From Paradevosia sp036499825 (GTDB lineage: Bacteria; Pseudomonadota; Alphaproteobacteria; Rhizobiales; Devosiaceae), in NCBI GenBank assembly GCA_036499825.1, contig DASYCZ010000037.1:124001-188000 (forward strand): 64,000 nt of DNA, in the 5' to 3' direction. The position numbers and the translations under genes were made by a program. Below the pieces are notes generated by a model, which was not told the origin of the DNA, ran no database searches, and saw only the letters and a list, made by a program, of their open reading frames with translations. Positions within the stretch are counted from its first letter, which is position 1. Every line of letters begins with the position of its first letter. Positions 43,484 to 51,210 of this stretch are shown here, piece by piece.

Positions 43484-44350
43484 TCATGATTTCAGGGATG
43501 GCTCCTCTGTGACGATCAGGGATACGAAATCCATCACAGCGCGCACAGCAGGTGTCTTGCGAAGATCGCGATGCACGGCAATCCAGATATCACGAGAGAA
43601 AACAGGAGTGTCATTTTCCAGACGAACGAGATCGGGATCGCCATCCCCAATAAAGGAAGGAAGTCCTGCGACGCCCGCGCCCGCGCGCGCGGCTATCAAG
43701 TGCCCGCTGATGTCGTTCAGTTCACAGGCCACGGATCGATCCCCGGCGATATCGAGCAGCCAGCTCTGTTGTGGCATATCCGCGAAGCCTTGGTCGTAGG
43801 CAATGAACTGCCAACGGTCAGGCCTATCCAGATTAACGTATGTTCTATGAGCGTATAGAGCGAAGTCCATCTTCCCTATCTTGCGTGCTACGACACCCGT
43901 TTCGTTCGGGTGCACGAGCCGAACGGCGACATCTGCTTCTCGATGACTTAGGGAAACTTGCCTGGCCTGGGCGGCGAGAGAAAGTCGGATATCTGGGTAT
44001 TCGGCGCGGAAACGAGACAGGTGTTGTGCGAGTAGGTGGGCGACGAAAACTGGTGGCGCGCTGAGTGTGACACGGCCAACAAGTGGGGCATGAGCAGCCA
44101 TTGCCAAGCGGGCGATCCCGTTTGCTTCGGCTTCCATATCAGCGGCTCTCTCAAATACTTGATTGCCGATCGCCGTCAATCGGCAGGATCGTGGCAGCCG
44201 ATCGACAAGCCTCACATCGAGCGCGGTTTCAAGAGCCGCAAGTCTACGACTGACCGTGGCGTGATCGACTTTCAGGCTACGAGCTGCGCCAGAGAGCGTG
44301 CCACAACGCGCTACGGCAAGAAAGTGACGGATGTCTTCCCAATCGGCCAT
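43484..44350 (-). CDS. LysR-family regulator, divergent from MFS pump
   Basis: 288 residues. HTH: DIRHFLAVARCGTLSGAARSLKVDHATVSRRLAALE, then the linker LPRSCRLTAIGNQVFE. The effector domain has GRVTLSAPPVFVAHLLAQHL and READVAVRLVHPNETGVVARKIGKM, a region shared with regulators of the LrhA/NahR-like short-chain group. An inverted repeat CTGTGCGAAA/TTTCGCACAG lies immediately upstream (44351-44400). The divergent MFS transporter is the probable target. Confidence 0.92.
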   Translation of the reverse strand: MADWEDIRHFLAVARCGTLSGAARSLKVDHATVSRRLAALETALDVRLVDRLPRSCRLTAIGNQVFERAADMEAEANGIARLAMAAHAPLVGRVTLSAPPVFVAHLLAQHLSRFRAEYPDIRLSLAAQARQVSLSHREADVAVRLVHPNETGVVARKIGKMDFALYAHRTYVNLDRPDRWQFIAYDQGFADMPQQSWLLDIAGDRSVACELNDISGHLIAARAGAGVAGLPSFIGDGDPDLVRLENDTPVFSRDIWIAVHRDLRKTPAVRAVMDFVSLIVTEEPSLKS

Positions 44351-44400
44351 CTGTGCGAAATCTCAAGGATCACTAGCACATATGTAGAATTTTCGCACAG
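44351..44400. promoter_or_regulatory. Inverted repeat between LysR and MFS genes
   Basis: CTGTGCGAAA at 44351-44360 and TTTCGCACAG at 44391-44400 are exact complements with 30 bases between. One arm touches the LysR start codon, and the other lies 50 bases before the MFS ATG. Two half-sites three helical turns apart suit a tetrameric LysR protein that bends DNA. Confidence 0.55.
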
Positions 44401-44450
44401 AGGTTGCCAGCGTATTCTCAAGGGCAAGGTCAGTTTTCTGGATTGCCACG

Positions 44451-45815
44451 ATGTCTCCGAACACCACACGATCAAATTTTACGCTGATTGGCTCCGCCAT
44501 TGGCTTCGTTGTCGTCCTTCTCGATGTCAGCGTCGTCAATGTCGCTCTCGACGCCTTTCGCAGTAGCTTTTCCACGAATGTTGCTGGGCTCGAATGGGTC
44601 GTGAATGCCTACACCCTGATCTTCGCAGCCTTGCTCTTGATGGCTGGAGCACTCGGCGATCGCTTCGGTGCGCGCAGAATATTTATCGCCGGCTTCATTC
44701 TGTTTACTTTTGCGTCAGTCGTTTGCGGATTAGCACCAACGCTGGAGACGCTCATAGCCGCTCGGATCGTTCAAGGCGCAGGTGCAGCGCTCCTCGTTCC
44801 AAATTCGCTTTCGCTAATCCAGCAGGCGTTTCCTAACCAGGAAGAACGGAGCCGTGCCGTAGGCTGGTGGGGAGCGGCTGGCGGCATTGCGCTTGCCGCC
44901 GGCCCTGTTGCCGGAGGATTCCTCGTCGAGCATTTCGGTTGGCGCAGTATCTTTCTCATAAACCTTCCGATCGGGTTGATCGGTTTGGCGATAACGCTTC
45001 GCTTTGTAGCTCCGAGTCCGGCCAATTCACAACGGGCGCTGGATTTGCAGGGGCAAGCAGCCGCTGTCGTCGCGCTGTCCGCTCTGGCGATAGCGCTAAT
45101 AGACGCCGGCCATCTTGGCTGGACTCATCCAAAGATTGTTACAGCGCTTTTGGTCGCAATAGTCGGCGTAACGGCATTTATTGCAATTGAGGCCAATAAA
45201 ACTGTGCCAATGCTGCCGCTGTCTCTGTTTAAAACACAGACATTCACAATTGCTTCCGTCAGCGGCATTCTCGTCAACTTTTCCTATTACGGCCTGATCT
45301 TCGTTTTCAGTCTGTTCTTTCAGTGGCAAATGAAACTTTCCCCTCAAATGACGGGGCTCGCGTTCCTGCCTATGACGGTTGTTCTGATGGTGATGAACAT
45401 CATTGCAGGTCGACTCATCACTCGCTTGGGCGCTCGACGGCTGATGGTATTGGGGCAATCAGTTGCGGCCGTTGGGTATCTGCTGCTTATCCCCGCCCTT
45501 AGGACTGGCACTTACACGGCGTTGATCGTGCCGATGCTGATTGCCGCAAGCGGCATCGCCTTGATGGTGCCGACTATGACGAATCTCACTCTGTCATCAG
45601 TTGAAGCCTCCAGAGCGGGCGTTGCGTCAGGCGTGCTTAATACAGCCCGACAGATTGGCGGAATGCTGGGCGTGGCAGTGTGTGGTTATCTTGTTCGGGA
45701 CAACGCTCCGTCTGCATTTATGATGGGGATGTATCTGTCTCTCTCCATCGCCGTCGCACTTCTCATCCTGGGCGGCCTTCTGTCGTTCTTTGGCTTGAAC
45801 CCAGTGGCGAGATGA
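44451..45815 (+). CDS. MFS transporter, DHA2 family
   Basis: 454 residues with about 14 hydrophobic segments. LLDVSVVNVALDAFRSSF in TM1, MAGALGDRFGARRIFIAGF (motif A), IVQGAGAALLVPNSLSLIQ in TM4 and GPVAGGFLVEHFGWRSIFLI (motif C) are typical of EmrB/QacA drug:H+ antiporters in the inner membrane. It is clearly distant from the first MFS gene in the window (29887-31305). The divergent LysR gene likely controls it. Base composition is a little more AT-rich than the ICE core (many A/T third positions), which suggests a separate origin. Substrate unknown. Confidence 0.9.
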   Translation: MSPNTTRSNFTLIGSAIGFVVVLLDVSVVNVALDAFRSSFSTNVAGLEWVVNAYTLIFAALLLMAGALGDRFGARRIFIAGFILFTFASVVCGLAPTLETLIAARIVQGAGAALLVPNSLSLIQQAFPNQEERSRAVGWWGAAGGIALAAGPVAGGFLVEHFGWRSIFLINLPIGLIGLAITLRFVAPSPANSQRALDLQGQAAAVVALSALAIALIDAGHLGWTHPKIVTALLVAIVGVTAFIAIEANKTVPMLPLSLFKTQTFTIASVSGILVNFSYYGLIFVFSLFFQWQMKLSPQMTGLAFLPMTVVLMVMNIIAGRLITRLGARRLMVLGQSVAAVGYLLLIPALRTGTYTALIVPMLIAASGIALMVPTMTNLTLSSVEASRAGVASGVLNTARQIGGMLGVAVCGYLVRDNAPSAFMMGMYLSLSIAVALLILGGLLSFFGLNPVAR

Positions 45816-45818
45816 TCG

Positions 45819-46784
45819 ATGCGACGGCGGCATTCAGCACCGATGATCGACCGTCAATGGGGTGCGCCGACCTTGTTAGGGTCGCGTATTCCCCTCGCGT
45901 CGCTGATCCAGACGCTCGCTGTCGCCGAACATCTCAGCTTCTACCGGGCAGCCCAGGCCCTTGGCACCAGCCAGTCCAGCGTCAGCGCACGGATCAAGGC
46001 GCTGGAGGAAGAACTCGGCATCCTTCTGTTCGAGCGCAACACGCGAGGCGTCCGGCTTACAGAGGCCGGACGCCTTTTTGTCGAACGGGTATCCGCCGGC
46101 GTCGATCACCTCGACCATGCGGTGAAGACAGCCGGCATGGCGGCGCAAGGGGAATGCGGCCGCCTGCGTCTCGGCATCCACGCCCTGATCCCAAGCAGCT
46201 TCCTTGCCGAGTTGATCGGGCAATATCGCGAAGACCATCCCGGCGTCGAAGTCGAGATGATCGAGGGCACGGCCCGCGATGCCGTTATGCAGCTTCGCGC
46301 CGACCGGCTGGACGTGGCCTTCGTCGCGGGCACGCCCGAGCTGCCCGACTGCCATACCCGCCCGATCTGGACCGAGCCGCTCTTGGCCGTGCTGCCGGAG
46401 CGGCATCCGCTCGCCGGGCAACAAGCTGTCACCTGGGCCGATCTTGTGGGCGAGACGTTTCTTGTCCGCCACGGCGGCACCGGCCCGCAAGTGCATGACC
46501 ATATCGTGCTACGCCTCGCCGGGCGCTGGCCTACACCTTCAATCCTGCGTTTCGGGGTGGAGCGCAGCACGTTGCTGTCGATGGTCGGACAAGGCTTCGG
46601 CATCACCATTGTCGGGGCGGCCACATCACTGTTACCAACCTCCGGCGTCGTCTTCCTTCCCTTCGCCGATGAGCCTGAGCCGATTGCCTTCTCAGCCGTT
46701 TGGTCGCCGCACAATCGCAGCCCGGCTCTCCGAAACCTGCTCGCCCTAGCACACAAGATCGGCCGGTCAGCGCGATCCGGCTAA
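45819..46784 (+). CDS. LysR-family regulator of the ICE traG-linked type (copy 1)
   Basis: 321 residues; ATG 45819. A short lead MRRRHSAPMIDRQWGAPTLL is followed by the HTH SLIQTLAVAEHLSFYRAAQA, LGTSQSSVSARIKALEEEL, then NTRGVRLTEAGRLF and a binding domain with FLVRHGGTGPQVHDHIVLRL. The last motif is shared with copy 2 at 51211-52185; the two align over nearly the whole length with many identities. LysR genes of this type stand before traG in related ICEs. It begins three bases after the MFS stop and could be co-transcribed with it. Confidence 0.9.
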   Translation: MRRRHSAPMIDRQWGAPTLLGSRIPLASLIQTLAVAEHLSFYRAAQALGTSQSSVSARIKALEEELGILLFERNTRGVRLTEAGRLFVERVSAGVDHLDHAVKTAGMAAQGECGRLRLGIHALIPSSFLAELIGQYREDHPGVEVEMIEGTARDAVMQLRADRLDVAFVAGTPELPDCHTRPIWTEPLLAVLPERHPLAGQQAVTWADLVGETFLVRHGGTGPQVHDHIVLRLAGRWPTPSILRFGVERSTLLSMVGQGFGITIVGAATSLLPTSGVVFLPFADEPEPIAFSAVWSPHNRSPALRNLLALAHKIGRSARSG

Positions 46785-46859
46785 GGTTCGATCGGTCCAG
46801 CGACGGCACATTTGGCGACAGCTATCGAGCGGTTACGCCGATCGCCTCGTGTTTGATAC

Positions 46860-47771
46860 CTATCTGCGGAGCCCGCCTTCAAACAGCGTCCCCTCGCGCG
46901 CCAACCCTTCGCCGACGACGTCGAAGAAGGCCCTTACGCGCGCCGTCCTTTTAAGGTCCGCATGAGTCACGATCCAGAGTTCACCTTCGAGTTCGGGGAT
47001 TGGCTCGGGCAGCGCCCTCGTCACGCCGGTCTCACCATCGCCGAGGTAGCAGGGCAACAGCGCGATCCCGATGCCCGCTTTCGCCGCGACGAGCTGGTTT
47101 ACCAGACTATTCGTTCGATAAACGAAAGCCTTGGGCGGCACCGTCCGCAGCAGCCAGTCGGCGGCCCCGATGCCCGAGGTCGTTTCCTCCCAGCCGATGA
47201 GCGGATGGCGGTCCACGTCGCCGGAGTTTGATAGCACACCCCCGTTCGCTTCGAGATAGGCAGGGGCAGCGTATAGCGCCCAAGCGACGCCAGACAGCTT
47301 CCGCCCCCAAAGGTCGCCTTCTTTCGGACGAATCGGGCGCAACGCGATGTCGGCCTCGCGACGCGAAAGGCTGAGCACCCGATTGTCGATCGCCAACTCC
47401 ACGACGATGCCTGGGTGAGCTTGCCGGAAGGCAGCGAGAAACGTCGTAAGTCGACTATAGGCAAGCGTCTCAGACGAGGTGACCCTGAGACGGCCGCACA
47501 GGCGATGATCGCGGCCCGATATGTCGCGATCAAGCGCCAGCGCCTCATCTTCCATGCGTTCTGCGCCAGAAGCCATCCGGGCACCTGCCTCCGTCGCCTG
47601 ATAGGCGCCGCCGGGAAGCCGCTCGAACAACCGCACGCCAAGCCGCTCCTCCAACGCTTTCAGGCGGCGAAACGCGGTGGAATGATCGACGCCGAGCGTG
47701 ACCGCTGCCGTCGTGAGACTGCCCGCACGGCGAACCGCGAGCACGAGCCGAAGTTCGTTCCAATCGTCCAT
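46860..47771 (-). CDS. LysR-family regulator, divergent from GST genes
   Basis: 303 residues from ATG 47771; an upstream start at 47846 would add 25 residues of non-LysR sequence. HTH: WNELRLVLAVRRAGSLTTAA, TLGVDHSTAFRRLKALEERL, linker LPGGAYQATEAG; effector domain with CGRLRVTSSETLAYSRLTTF and DRHPLIGWEETTSGIGAADW. The start lies 191 bases from the GST gene, leaving space for divergent promoters. The glutathione transferase pair is the likely target. It is not a copy of the other LysR genes in this window. Confidence 0.9.
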   Translation of the reverse strand: MDDWNELRLVLAVRRAGSLTTAAVTLGVDHSTAFRRLKALEERLGVRLFERLPGGAYQATEAGARMASGAERMEDEALALDRDISGRDHRLCGRLRVTSSETLAYSRLTTFLAAFRQAHPGIVVELAIDNRVLSLSRREADIALRPIRPKEGDLWGRKLSGVAWALYAAPAYLEANGGVLSNSGDVDRHPLIGWEETTSGIGAADWLLRTVPPKAFVYRTNSLVNQLVAAKAGIGIALLPCYLGDGETGVTRALPEPIPELEGELWIVTHADLKRTARVRAFFDVVGEGLAREGTLFEGGLRR

Positions 47772-47962
47772 GCCGTCATAGATAGCATGGCAATTGCTTG
47801 CAGTCACGCAAGCGCCGCTGGTGAAATACCAACGAGCCTTGCGCAACCGCCCGCACTAGATTGGCCTCGGAACAAGCCGTTGGCAACGCGAGGACGCTTA
47901 TCGCCCGCGTGCGGCCTGAACGTGTGATCGAAACATTCCCAACGACCATGGAAGGTCCGACG

Positions 47963-48589
47963 ATGAAACTCTACTACGCCACCGGCACCTGCTCGCTGTC
48001 GCCGCATATTGTCGCAAAGGAAGCCTGTATCCCACTCGATCTGGAGAGAGTGGACATCAGGAAGTCACCCCACGTCACTGAGACGGGCGACGACTATTCT
48101 ACCGTGAACCCGAATGGATATGTGCCGGCGCTCGTGCTCGACGATGGAACGCTACTGACCGAAGGCGTCGCGATCGTCCAGTATCTTGCGGACCTCAAAC
48201 CGGACTCTGGATTAGCCCCGGCGCCCGACACGCTGGAGCGCGTCATGCTGCAATCCTGGCTCAACTTCATCGGGACAGAACTCCACAAGATGTTCAGCCC
48301 ATGGCTGTTCCACCCGGAATATGGGACGCAGGCGCAGGACGTCGCTCGCATGAAGATCGCTGAGCGACTGGTACATGTGGAGCGACATCTGGCGGCGGGC
48401 GGCCCATTCCTGCTCGGAGAGACGTTCACAGCAGCGGACGCCTATCTGTTCACCATCGTCGGCTGGTCGGCCTTCGCCAAGGTCGATCTATCCGGCTTTC
48501 CGCATCTGCGCGAGTTCCTGGTGCGCGTCGGAGCGCGTCCCGCCGTCCTGGAGGCTATGCGCGCCGAAGGAATGAAGGTGGCGTCATGA
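47963..48589 (+). CDS. Glutathione S-transferase, beta-like
   Basis: 208 residues; ATG 47963 follows GGAAGG, and the in-frame upstream ATGs have none. MKLYYATGTCSLSPHIVAKE is the beta-class GST start (Ser/Cys11 region), then NPNGYVPALVLDDGTLLTEGVAIVQYL in parts (cis-Pro VPAL and ES/EG motif) and the C-terminal domain GETFTAADAYLFTIVGW. GSTs join glutathione to electrophiles in the cytoplasm. The next GST gene overlaps by four bases, so the pair is one operon. Confidence 0.92.
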   Translation: MKLYYATGTCSLSPHIVAKEACIPLDLERVDIRKSPHVTETGDDYSTVNPNGYVPALVLDDGTLLTEGVAIVQYLADLKPDSGLAPAPDTLERVMLQSWLNFIGTELHKMFSPWLFHPEYGTQAQDVARMKIAERLVHVERHLAAGGPFLLGETFTAADAYLFTIVGWSAFAKVDLSGFPHLREFLVRVGARPAVLEAMRAEGMKVAS

Positions 48590-49284
48590 CGATTGAACAG
48601 CCCGACGCACCGGCGCTCATGCTCGTCAGCCATCATCTATGCCCCTATGTGCAGCGGGCGGCGATCGCCTTTCGTGAAAAGCCCGTGGCTTTCGAACGCG
48701 TGGTGATCGATCTTGCCGACAAGCCGGAATGGTTCACGGCAATGTCTCCCCTCGGCAAGGTTCCTCTGCTTCGTGTCCAGCAGCCCGGCAGTCCAGAGAC
48801 CGTCCTCTTCGAAAGCACGGTGATCTGCGAATACATTGAAGACACTCAACCGGGACCAAACCTGCATCCCGCTGACCCTTTGGACCGTGCACGTCATCGC
48901 GCCTGGATGGAGTTCGGCAACACCATCCTGTCGGATATCTGGGTGATGGAAACCGCAAAAGACCGCGAGGGCTACGACAGGGCGCGGCAAGCGGTGGCCG
49001 CTAAGTTCTCGCGCGTCGAAAACGCCGTTTTCCACGGTCCCTATTTCGCCGGCGAAAACTTCAGCCTTGTCGATACGGTTTATGCGCCGATCTTCCGCTA
49101 CTTTGATGTCTTTGATGCTATTGCCGGCATCGATTTCTTCGATGACATGCCGAAGACCCGCGCTTGGCGTGCGGCACTCGCGCGACGCCCCAGCGTCGTG
49201 GCAGCAGTGGATGCAGACTACCCAGATCGGCTGCGAGCTTTTCTCGCGCATCATGACGCTTACCTTCTCAAAGCAGCGGCGTGA
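48586..49284 (+). CDS. Glutathione S-transferase, omega-like
   Basis: 232 residues. The active-site region HHLCPYVQRAAIAFREK has Cys-Pro-Tyr, as in omega and dehydroascorbate-reductase-type GSTs. SPLGKVPLLRVQQPG gives the cis-Pro, VLFESTVICEYIEDT the glutathione-binding ES motif, and FAGENFSLVDTVYAPIFRYF the C-terminal helix. A Cys nucleophile suggests thiol-transfer or deglutathionylation instead of simple conjugation. It is coupled to the beta-like GST (ATGA overlap) and followed by an SMR pump after eight bases, so detoxification and export are joined. Confidence 0.9.
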   Translation: MTIEQPDAPALMLVSHHLCPYVQRAAIAFREKPVAFERVVIDLADKPEWFTAMSPLGKVPLLRVQQPGSPETVLFESTVICEYIEDTQPGPNLHPADPLDRARHRAWMEFGNTILSDIWVMETAKDREGYDRARQAVAAKFSRVENAVFHGPYFAGENFSLVDTVYAPIFRYFDVFDAIAGIDFFDDMPKTRAWRAALARRPSVVAAVDADYPDRLRAFLAHHDAYLLKAAA

Positions 49285-49291
49285 GGCAGCG

Positions 49292-49621
49292 ATGAGCCAA
49301 GGTGTCGCATGGATAATGTTGATCGTTGCCGGCTTTCTCGATGTGGCTTGGGCAATCTCAATGAAATATGCGGAAGGTTACACGCGGCTCGGTTGGAGCC
49401 TCGTGTCGTTCCTACTGTTGGGGAGCTTCGTTTATCTGCTCGGGCGCACTCTTGAGGTGCTGCCTATCGGAACCGCCTATGCTGTCTGGACGGGTATCGG
49501 GGCCGCCGGCACCGTCCTCCTGGGCATTTGGCTGTTTGGCGAATCTTTGAGCCTTTGGCGGTTCGGCGGCGTGGCGCTCGTCCTGGCTGGCATTGCCGTT
49601 CTCAAGTTGGCCCCGGCATGA
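49292..49621 (+). CDS. SMR-family efflux protein (SugE/Gdx-like)
   Basis: 109 residues with four hydrophobic helices. GVAWIMLIVAGFLDVAWAIS is TM1, but the charged residue that in EmrE/SugE is Glu in the sequence GxxE is Asp here (FLDVAW). The last helices GTAYAVWTGIGAAGTVLLGI and LVLAGIAVLKLAPA follow the SugE pattern. SMR dimers export quaternary amines or guanidinium with protons. A Glu-to-Asp change at this site alters proton affinity in EmrE; the effect here is unknown. It ends the LysR/GST/GST/SMR cassette. Confidence 0.88.
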   Translation: MSQGVAWIMLIVAGFLDVAWAISMKYAEGYTRLGWSLVSFLLLGSFVYLLGRTLEVLPIGTAYAVWTGIGAAGTVLLGIWLFGESLSLWRFGGVALVLAGIAVLKLAPA

Positions 49622-49643
49622 TCAGCAAAGCGACCCGGTCATA

Positions 49644-49718
49644 ATGAGACAGCAGCGGCGTCGGACACCGATGATTAATCGCCAGTGGGGAGTCCCGACC
49701 CCGCTAGGGTCATACATT
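49644..49718 (+). pseudogene. 5' remnant of the traG-linked lysR gene
   Basis: ATG 49644 opens MRQQRRRTPMINRQWGVPTP, matching the lead of copy 1 (MRRRHSAPMIDRQWGAPTLL), and the match stops after LGS. The HTH and all later parts are missing; the TetR gene follows at 49720. So a lysR gene of this type was interrupted here by the TetR/SDR cassette or by recombination. Confidence 0.7.
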
Positions 49719-49719
49719 A

Positions 49720-50334
49720 CTACCGCCGATCTCTCTTATCCCATCCAGCAAGCATGCTTCGGGCTGGTAACAACATCGCCCGCAGCCGCGCTTTGCTCAT
49801 GCCATCCCGTGCACCAATGGCCAGTCCCTGTAGGACGGTAGCGAAAAGATCGGCTAGAGTCGCCACCGGAATGTCTGAAAGCAGCCTTCCGGCTGCAACA
49901 TCCGCCCTGAGCCGCGCGGCGATCTGGTCGGATCGCTCGCACCGAAGTTGCACCATCGTCTTGCGCATGTCCGCATTATGGGGGCAGTTGCTTGCCGTCG
50001 CGCTGACGACAAAGCAGCCGCCCGGCGTATCTTTTCGCGTAAAAAGGTCGATGGCGGCATTGAGCATTGCGTTTACCCCACTCTGTGCATCCGGCGCATC
50101 GTTCAGGGCTTGCAGCAGCCCGGCGGCATAGGCCGCGCGATAATGCTGCACCGCTTCCGCGAACAAGGCTTCCTTCGACCCGAACGCCGCGTAGATGCTT
50201 GGCGATACGATTCCCATCGCATCGACAAGATCGTTCATCGACGTAGCCTCAAAGCCACTGCGCCAAAAAGTGTGCAGAGCGCGGTCGAGCACCTCCATGC
50301 GGTCAAAGTTGCGCGGGCGTCCGCGTCCGGCCAT
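49720..50334 (-). CDS. TetR/AcrR-family regulator
   Basis: 204 residues. HTH at about 12-55: RMEVLDRALHTFWRSGFEAT, SMNDLVDAMGIVSPSIYAAF and GSKEALFAEAV; the rest is the all-helical ligand domain, ending GARDGMSKARLRAMLLPA. It resembles the AcrR-like group that senses aldehydes or small electrophiles and controls an oxidoreductase beside it. The start ATG 50334 faces the SDR gene, and a perfect 18-bp inverted repeat lies between them (50387-50430). Confidence 0.92.
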   Translation of the reverse strand: MAGRGRPRNFDRMEVLDRALHTFWRSGFEATSMNDLVDAMGIVSPSIYAAFGSKEALFAEAVQHYRAAYAAGLLQALNDAPDAQSGVNAMLNAAIDLFTRKDTPGGCFVVSATASNCPHNADMRKTMVQLRCERSDQIAARLRADVAAGRLLSDIPVATLADLFATVLQGLAIGARDGMSKARLRAMLLPARSMLAGWDKRDRR

Positions 50335-50386
50335 ATGATCCTCTTTCTGTGTCAGTCAGCATATTATTTTCTCGACGGGCTTCGTG

Positions 50387-50430
50387 CAATCACCTATTTC
50401 TATGCCAACCAACATAGAAATAGGTGATTG
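50387..50430. promoter_or_regulatory. Perfect 18-bp inverted repeat, TetR operator candidate
   Basis: CAATCACCTATTTCTATG at 50387-50404 and its exact complement at 50413-50430 flank an eight-base centre (CCAACCAA). The right arm covers the ribosome site AGGTG and ends two bases before the SDR ATG, so a bound repressor would also block translation start. The TetR start lies 52 bases to the left. Confidence 0.8.
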
Positions 50431-50432
50431 TG

Positions 50433-51179
50433 ATGAACTTCGATTATTCAGGAAAGATAGCTCTTATCACAGGCGCGGGCAGCGGCATCGGGCGCAGCAT
50501 AGCGACCGCCTTCGCAGGCGCTGGCGCCAGGGTTCTGCTCGTCGGTCGCCGGGCGGAGGCGCTTGAGGAAACCGCGCAGATCATTCGCGATGCGGGCGGC
50601 GAGTCTCTGGCGATGGTCGGTGATGTGACAGACGAGAACACGATCAGCGACCTGATCGCGCAGGCCGGCCAACTAGACATTGCGGTGAATGCAGCCGGCG
50701 TCGTCATCCCAGGCTCATTGGACGAGATGGATGCGCAAAGCTTTGCCCGCATCTTCGAGGTCAATGTAACCGGCCTCTGGCTGTCGATGAAGCATGAAAT
50801 CCGCACCCTGAAAGCGACCGGAGGCGGAGTCATCGTCAACATAGGCTCCAATGTCGGGGCGCGGGCCGTCCGGCCGGGCATGGGCGCTTATGCTGCGTCG
50901 AAAGCCGCTGTCAGCAGCCTGACGCGAACCGCGGCTTTGGAGGCCATCGAGCACGGTGTTCGCATCAATGCCTTGTGCCCCGGCCCGGTCGATACACCGC
51001 TGTCCTTCCGGGCAGGCGAAGACCGCGAGGCGCGAGACGCGCGCATTGCAGCCACCAATCCGTCTAAGCGCGTGGCGAGCCGGGAAGAAATTGCCTCCGC
51101 CGTCCTTTGGCTCGCATCCGACGGCGCTGGCTACATCGTGGGCCAGGACATTATTGTCGATGGCGGGGCATCGGTATGA
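50433..51179 (+). CDS. Short-chain dehydrogenase/reductase
   Basis: 248 residues from ATG 50433; GTG at 50424 is inside the operator and unlikely. The NAD(P) motif is ALITGAGSGIGRSIATAF, NAAGVV is the NAG motif, GAYAASKAAVSSLTRTAALE gives Tyr and Lys of the catalytic triad, GGGVIVNIGSN holds the Ser, and the end is the classical IVGQDIIVDGGASV. VGRRAEALEE after strand 2 (Arg) suggests NADP preference. Soluble enzyme of the classical SDR type; substrate unknown. Probably repressed by the divergent TetR protein. Confidence 0.92.
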   Translation: MNFDYSGKIALITGAGSGIGRSIATAFAGAGARVLLVGRRAEALEETAQIIRDAGGESLAMVGDVTDENTISDLIAQAGQLDIAVNAAGVVIPGSLDEMDAQSFARIFEVNVTGLWLSMKHEIRTLKATGGGVIVNIGSNVGARAVRPGMGAYAASKAAVSSLTRTAALEAIEHGVRINALCPGPVDTPLSFRAGEDREARDARIAATNPSKRVASREEIASAVLWLASDGAGYIVGQDIIVDGGASV

Positions 51180-51210
51180 ATGGCGAGAAACACGTAGGCA
51201 GGTACAAAGG

